Part shown: one piece after another, positions 60,904 through 64,000 of the stretch
Numbering within the stretch: position 1 is the stretch's first letter
Layout: every line of letters starts with the position of its first letter
Source of the DNA: an uncultured Flavobacteriales bacterium
GTDB lineage: Bacteria > Bacteroidota > Bacteroidia > Flavobacteriales > CAJXXR01
Assembly (NCBI GenBank): GCA_913063375.1
Contig: CAJXXR010000005.1
Span: 1-64,000, forward strand
DNA: 64,000 bases
Direction: 5' to 3'
Translations under genes and position numbers: made by a program
The notes under the pieces: generated by a model
What the model was told of the DNA's origin: nothing
Databases searched by the model: none
What the model saw: only the letters and a program-made list of their open reading frames with translations

Positions 60904-61608
60904 AACATCTACCCCATTATTTGCAATTATAGCCATAGATAGGCTATCTCCCATGGTATAGGCTTCATCAATGCTAAGATCATAAACATAAGGACTGTCG
61001 AACCAACTATTAACATTATGGTTCAAGCTGAAATTGTTGACACCTTCATTGAGATCAAACTGTTGTGTTATATTTCCTTTCACCAATGCTGCCGAAGTAC
61101 CTTGGTGTATAGCAAAACCAAATTGATTTGATTCCTCATTGTAATAATAGCCTTCCATTTTCAGGAAATGATACCCTCCTCCCATTGGTTCCGGCCAAAT
61201 CATTTGATTATGAATTTCTTCGTTTGGAAGTTCCCCATGATTATTCCTTTCGTCTGAAATACCAACCAAATAGGTCATTGCAGAATAGCTACCAGGTTTT
61301 ACATTCTTAAGGTTCAACTCAAAGGTGGCGCCATCATTGGCATTAACATAAAAGATTTCTTCCGACTGATAAATGACCTCATCATTCTGCCAAAGTGCAA
61401 TTTCTGAAATATAATATCTTAAGCCAACTACTTTATAGTGGTTTCCTGCAGTGTTTTGATAAAGCTCATCCCCTAAAACCAAAGGCACTCCATCTACTAA
61501 ATGTGTTAATTGAATATCTAGGGAAGATTCTTCTGAATTTTCATCTTTGGCACATCCAAAGACAACAAATAGAACTAAAAGTTTGAAAAATAGATATCTT
61601 ACAGACAT
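60886..61608 (-). CDS. MbnP-like lipoprotein
   Basis: 240 residues. Lipobox VVFGC (Cys19). The body matches the MbnP family: LVDGVPLVLGDELYQNTAGNHYKV, YYISEIALWQN, and the conserved PEPMGGGYHFLKMEGYYY that includes the Trp just before it (MIWPEP), then FGFAIHQG and FDSPYVYDLS. MbnP of methanotrophs binds copper through a tryptophan-derived kynurenine made by MbnH, a MauG-like enzyme. No MbnH gene is nearby. Copper handling is an inference by family. Overlaps the preceding glycosyltransferase gene by 18 nt. Confidence 0.85.
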   Translation of the reverse strand: MSVRYLFFKLLVLFVVFGCAKDENSEESSLDIQLTHLVDGVPLVLGDELYQNTAGNHYKVVGLRYYISEIALWQNDEVIYQSEEIFYVNANDGATFELNLKNVKPGSYSAMTYLVGISDERNNHGELPNEEIHNQMIWPEPMGGGYHFLKMEGYYYNEESNQFGFAIHQGTSAALVKGNITQQFDLNEGVNNFSLNHNVNSWFDSPYVYDLSIDEAYTMGDSLSMAIIANNGVDVLELDN

Positions 61609-61681
61609 AAGCTAAATTGAATTAAATCTCAAACCTAGTACAATTACATCAAGTATTTTATGTCCTAGAATATAACAAACG

Positions 61682-61711
61682 AAAAAGGCCCCATAATTTA
61701 TATGGGGCCTT
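61682..61711 (-). terminator. Rho-independent terminator of korA-korB
   Basis: AAGGCCCCATA pairs with TATGGGGCCTT around ATTTA; on the minus strand it runs into five T. It lies 26 nt past the korB stop. Confidence 0.92.
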
Positions 61712-61736
61712 ATCTATATTTATTAGTAATTATAGA

Positions 61737-62783
61737 TTAATCTACAATCCAAGTATTATTTCCAGAAAGTAAAGCTTCTAAATCTCCGTCACCTTTTTGC
61801 TCACGTGCATGATCTACCTGAGCCTGCATAGCATCTTCATAACAGAATCTTTCCTCCTTATAAAATATCCCAAACGGCCTAGGAAGGTGTCCTCCAGCTT
61901 CTGGGTCATCAAATAATTGGGTCAATATATACGCTTTAATTTTATCTGTTTCATCATGAATCCACAATCCATCCTGACCTTCTTCTTCAATATTTACCAC
62001 TATAGGGTGTACACCATCTAGTTTCACACCATATTGTAGTTTATCTCCAAAGATCAACGGTTGACCATGTTTTAAATACACAGTCTCCTTTTTCTTAGTC
62101 TCTTTATCTGTAAAAGCAGAAAAAGCTCCATCGTTAAAGATTGGACAGTTTTGATAAATCTCCAACAAGGAACTACCTTTATGTTTGTGCGTTTCGATTA
62201 TCAATTCTTTCAAGGCCTTAGGGTCACGATCCATGGCTCTCGCAATGAACGTCCCTCCCGCTCCTAAACAAACAGAAAGTGGATTGAATGGATGATCAAT
62301 ACTACCAGAAGGTGTACTCTTAGTAACCTTTCCTAACTCTGAGGTTGGTGAATATTGCCCTTTCGTTAAACCGTAGATTTGATTATTGAATAGCATTATA
62401 TTCACATCTGGATTTCTTCGAAGAATATGAATCAAGTGATTACCTCCAATTGAAAGTGCATCTCCATCTCCAGTTATAATCCATGTGCTCAACTCTGGTC
62501 TAGCAGCCTTCAACCCGGCGGCTACAGCTGTAGCTCTACCGTGAATACTGTGCATTCCAAAAGTATTCATATAGTATGGAAACCTTGAAGAGCATCCAAT
62601 TCCAGATACAAATACAATATCCTCCTTTTTCACACCTATTTCAGGCAAGGCAGATTGCATTTGTTTTAAAATGGCATAATCACCACATCCTGGACACCAT
62701 TTTATATCTTGGTCTGAGACAAAATCCCTTGCTTTCAACTCAGGTTTTTTAGCCTTTTCCTCTTGTGACTTTACTTCCATCAT
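61737..62783 (-). CDS. korB: 2-oxoacid:ferredoxin oxidoreductase, beta subunit
   Basis: 348 residues. The thiamine diphosphate site is seen in GDGDALSIGGNHLIHILRRN and MLFNNQIYGLTKGQYSPTS, and a Fe-S-type cysteine pair in WCPGCGDYAIL near the N-terminus. With KorA it oxidatively decarboxylates 2-oxoglutarate (or another 2-oxoacid) to the acyl-CoA, reducing ferredoxin. It overlaps korA by 4 nt (ATGA), indicating coupled translation. Confidence 0.94.
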   Translation of the reverse strand: MMEVKSQEEKAKKPELKARDFVSDQDIKWCPGCGDYAILKQMQSALPEIGVKKEDIVFVSGIGCSSRFPYYMNTFGMHSIHGRATAVAAGLKAARPELSTWIITGDGDALSIGGNHLIHILRRNPDVNIMLFNNQIYGLTKGQYSPTSELGKVTKSTPSGSIDHPFNPLSVCLGAGGTFIARAMDRDPKALKELIIETHKHKGSSLLEIYQNCPIFNDGAFSAFTDKETKKKETVYLKHGQPLIFGDKLQYGVKLDGVHPIVVNIEEEGQDGLWIHDETDKIKAYILTQLFDDPEAGGHLPRPFGIFYKEERFCYEDAMQAQVDHAREQKGDGDLEALLSGNNTWIVD

Positions 62784-64000
62784 GAGTAATATGATTTGAT
62801 CGCTTCAGTAATCTCTCCTGCCGCAAATGGATTTCCTTCAACTTTAGAAAGGCCTTTTGCATCTATTAAGAATTTCTCGCGAATCATTTTTATTAACTGT
62901 CCATCGTTCAACTCTGGAATCAGTACATGATCATATGACTTTAATACCTCTTCCAAGTTCTTTGGCATAGGGTGAATATGTCTCAAATGAATATGAGCTA
63001 CATCCAAACCTTCCAATATCAATCCTTTTACAGCTGTTTTAATTGCTCCATAGGTAGACCCCCACCCAAGGACTGCCAATTTCCCATTTAACTCACCACT
63101 ATCTGGGCTTATTTTGGCGATTATATTTGCCATTTTATTCACCTTCTCAGAACGAATATTGATCATCGTCTGGTGATTTTTGGCATCATAAGAGACATTT
63201 CCAGATTCCAATTCCTTTTCTAGTCCACCAATTCGGTGTTCAAAGCCTTTCATTCCTGGAGTCGCCCATTGACGAACCAAGTTTTCATCTCTACCATAAG
63301 GCTTGAAATCTTCCGCATCCTTTTCGTCTACAAATTTCGTGCTGATTTCTTCTAAGCTTGAAGCTTCTGGAAATCTCCATGGTTCAGCCCCATTGGCAAT
63401 ATATCCATCAGAAAGAACCATCACTGGAGTCATATGCTCTATAGCAAGCTTACAAGCTTCATATACAGTCGCGAAACAATCTTTTGGTGAAGCTGCTGCC
63501 AAGATAGGCATAGGTGCTTCCCCATTTCTTCCATACATAGCCTGGAATAAATCAGATTGTTCTGTTTTCGTTGGTAATCCTGTTGATGGACCTCCACGTT
63601 GAACATTGATAATAACCAATGGTAATTCCAACATGATTGCCAATCCCATTGCTTCACCCTTCAATGCAATACCTGGTCCTGAAGAAGCTGTTACACCTAA
63701 AGAACCACCAAAAGCAGCTCCAATGGTTGTACAGATACCTGCAATTTCATCTTCTGCTTGGAATGTTTTTACATTGAAGTTTTTATGCTTTGCCAACTCA
63801 TGTAAAATATCTGATGCTGGCGTAATAGGGTAACCACCGAAAAATAAAGGTAAACCTGCTTTTTTACAAGCTGCAACTAACCCTATGGCCATTGCTTGGT
63901 TCCCCATTATATTTCTATAAGTTCCTCTCTGCATTTTGGCGGGACTTACTTCAAAGGTACTTGGAATTGCTTCCACCGTATCTCCATAATAGTACCCTGC
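62780..64000 (-). CDS. korA: 2-oxoacid:ferredoxin oxidoreductase, alpha subunit (5' end beyond the window)
   Basis: At least 407 residues. The frame stays open to the last base, reading AGYYYGDTVEAIPSTF before the GTG at 63976, so that GTG is internal and the gene begins outside the window, probably with the fused gamma domain that gives about 600 residues in this phylum. Visible parts are the pyrimidine-binding domain (GNQAMAIG, FFGGYPITPASDIL, FQAEDEIAGI, SSGPGIALKGEAMGLA, RGGPSTGLPTKTEQSDL) and the C-terminal domain (LGWGSTYGAIK ... HIHPMP). Confidence 0.94.
   Translation of the reverse strand, partial: AGYYYGDTVEAIPSTFEVSPAKMQRGTYRNIMGNQAMAIGLVAACKKAGLPLFFGGYPITPASDILHELAKHKNFNVKTFQAEDEIAGICTTIGAAFGGSLGVTASSGPGIALKGEAMGLAIMLELPLVIINVQRGGPSTGLPTKTEQSDLFQAMYGRNGEAPMPILAAASPKDCFATVYEACKLAIEHMTPVMVLSDGYIANGAEPWRFPEASSLEEISTKFVDEKDAEDFKPYGRDENLVRQWATPGMKGFEHRIGGLEKELESGNVSYDAKNHQTMINIRSEKVNKMANIIAKISPDSGELNGKLAVLGWGSTYGAIKTAVKGLILEGLDVAHIHLRHIHPMPKNLEEVLKSYDHVLIPELNDGQLIKMIREKFLIDAKGLSKVEGNPFAAGEITEAIKSYYS

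Noticed and set aside
50774..61608. A kynurenine link between the TDO-family gene, the cyclase-family gene and the MbnP-like protein
   Set aside because: The genes are many kb apart and in separate units; MbnP's kynurenine is made on the protein by MbnH, not by free tryptophan dioxygenase.

Overview
The window is a low-GC stretch of chromosome from a member of the Bacteroidota, most likely a gliding, marine-type Flavobacteriia relative. I cannot name the genus from sequence alone. The signs are the gliding lipoprotein gene gldH in its usual holB-ricT-gldH-pbp1A setting, two secreted proteins with C-terminal type IX secretion signals, many SPII lipoproteins, families largely confined to the phylum (DUF4837, DUF4296, DUF3098, DUF4956/VTC), almost no Shine-Dalgarno sites, and many perfect copies of the phylum's -7 promoter element TAnnTTTG. 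No insertion sequence, prophage, CRISPR array, rRNA or tRNA gene was seen. It reads as ordinary core chromosome.

Layout. 1-8.4 kb: the 5' end of gltX leaving on the minus strand, an M16 peptidase lipoprotein, a small lipoprotein, a secreted Asp-box propeller protein and glyS. 8.7-16 kb: a VTC-DUF4956 pair, a ClC channel with CBS domains, a HupE/UreJ-like membrane protein and a very large outer-membrane protein. 16-22 kb: rsmI, two small beta-barrel proteins, gpsA-sufS. 21-26 kb (minus): ompA-like lipoprotein, DUF4837, lytic transglycosylase, gatA, tatA. 26-29 kb: a hairpin-rich gap and a secreted endonuclease I. 29-33 kb (plus): a tight five-gene run of glycosyltransferase, dihydroorotase, DUF4296, cyclase-family hydrolase and polysaccharide deacetylase. 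33-40 kb: second M16 peptidase, FemAB-like protein, mmcQ, rlmN, pgk. 40.5-46.5 kb (plus): holB-ricT-gldH-pbp1A-scoA. 46.5-56 kb: nfu, EamA transporter, ArsC-like protein, ktrA, M23 peptidase, TDO family, DUF3108, leuS. 56-64 kb: PGI/PMI, lipB, ftsX-DUF3098-uppP-glycosyltransferase, an MbnP-like lipoprotein and korB-korA, the last running off the end.

How the genes fit together. Most are housekeeping: aminoacyl-tRNA supply (gltX, glyS, leuS, gatA), rRNA modification (rsmI, rlmN), envelope building and turnover (pbp1A, uppP, ftsX, lytic transglycosylase, M23 peptidase), Fe-S supply (sufS, nfu) and central metabolism (pgk, gpsA, PGI/PMI, korAB, lipB, pyrC). Nearly every transcription unit ends in a strong hairpin with a T-tract, and convergent pairs share one.

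Less ordinary points: a likely free-standing small RNA gene between leuS and the PGI/PMI gene; a hairpin-rich gap near 26.3 kb with a sigma-54-like site; a 31-codon gene with its own promoter near 18.4 kb; genes whose promoter element lies only 4-7 nt from the start codon (glyS, holB, rlmN), implying leaderless mRNAs; and several start codons that promoter or terminator positions allow one to correct. I found no clear new multi-gene system.
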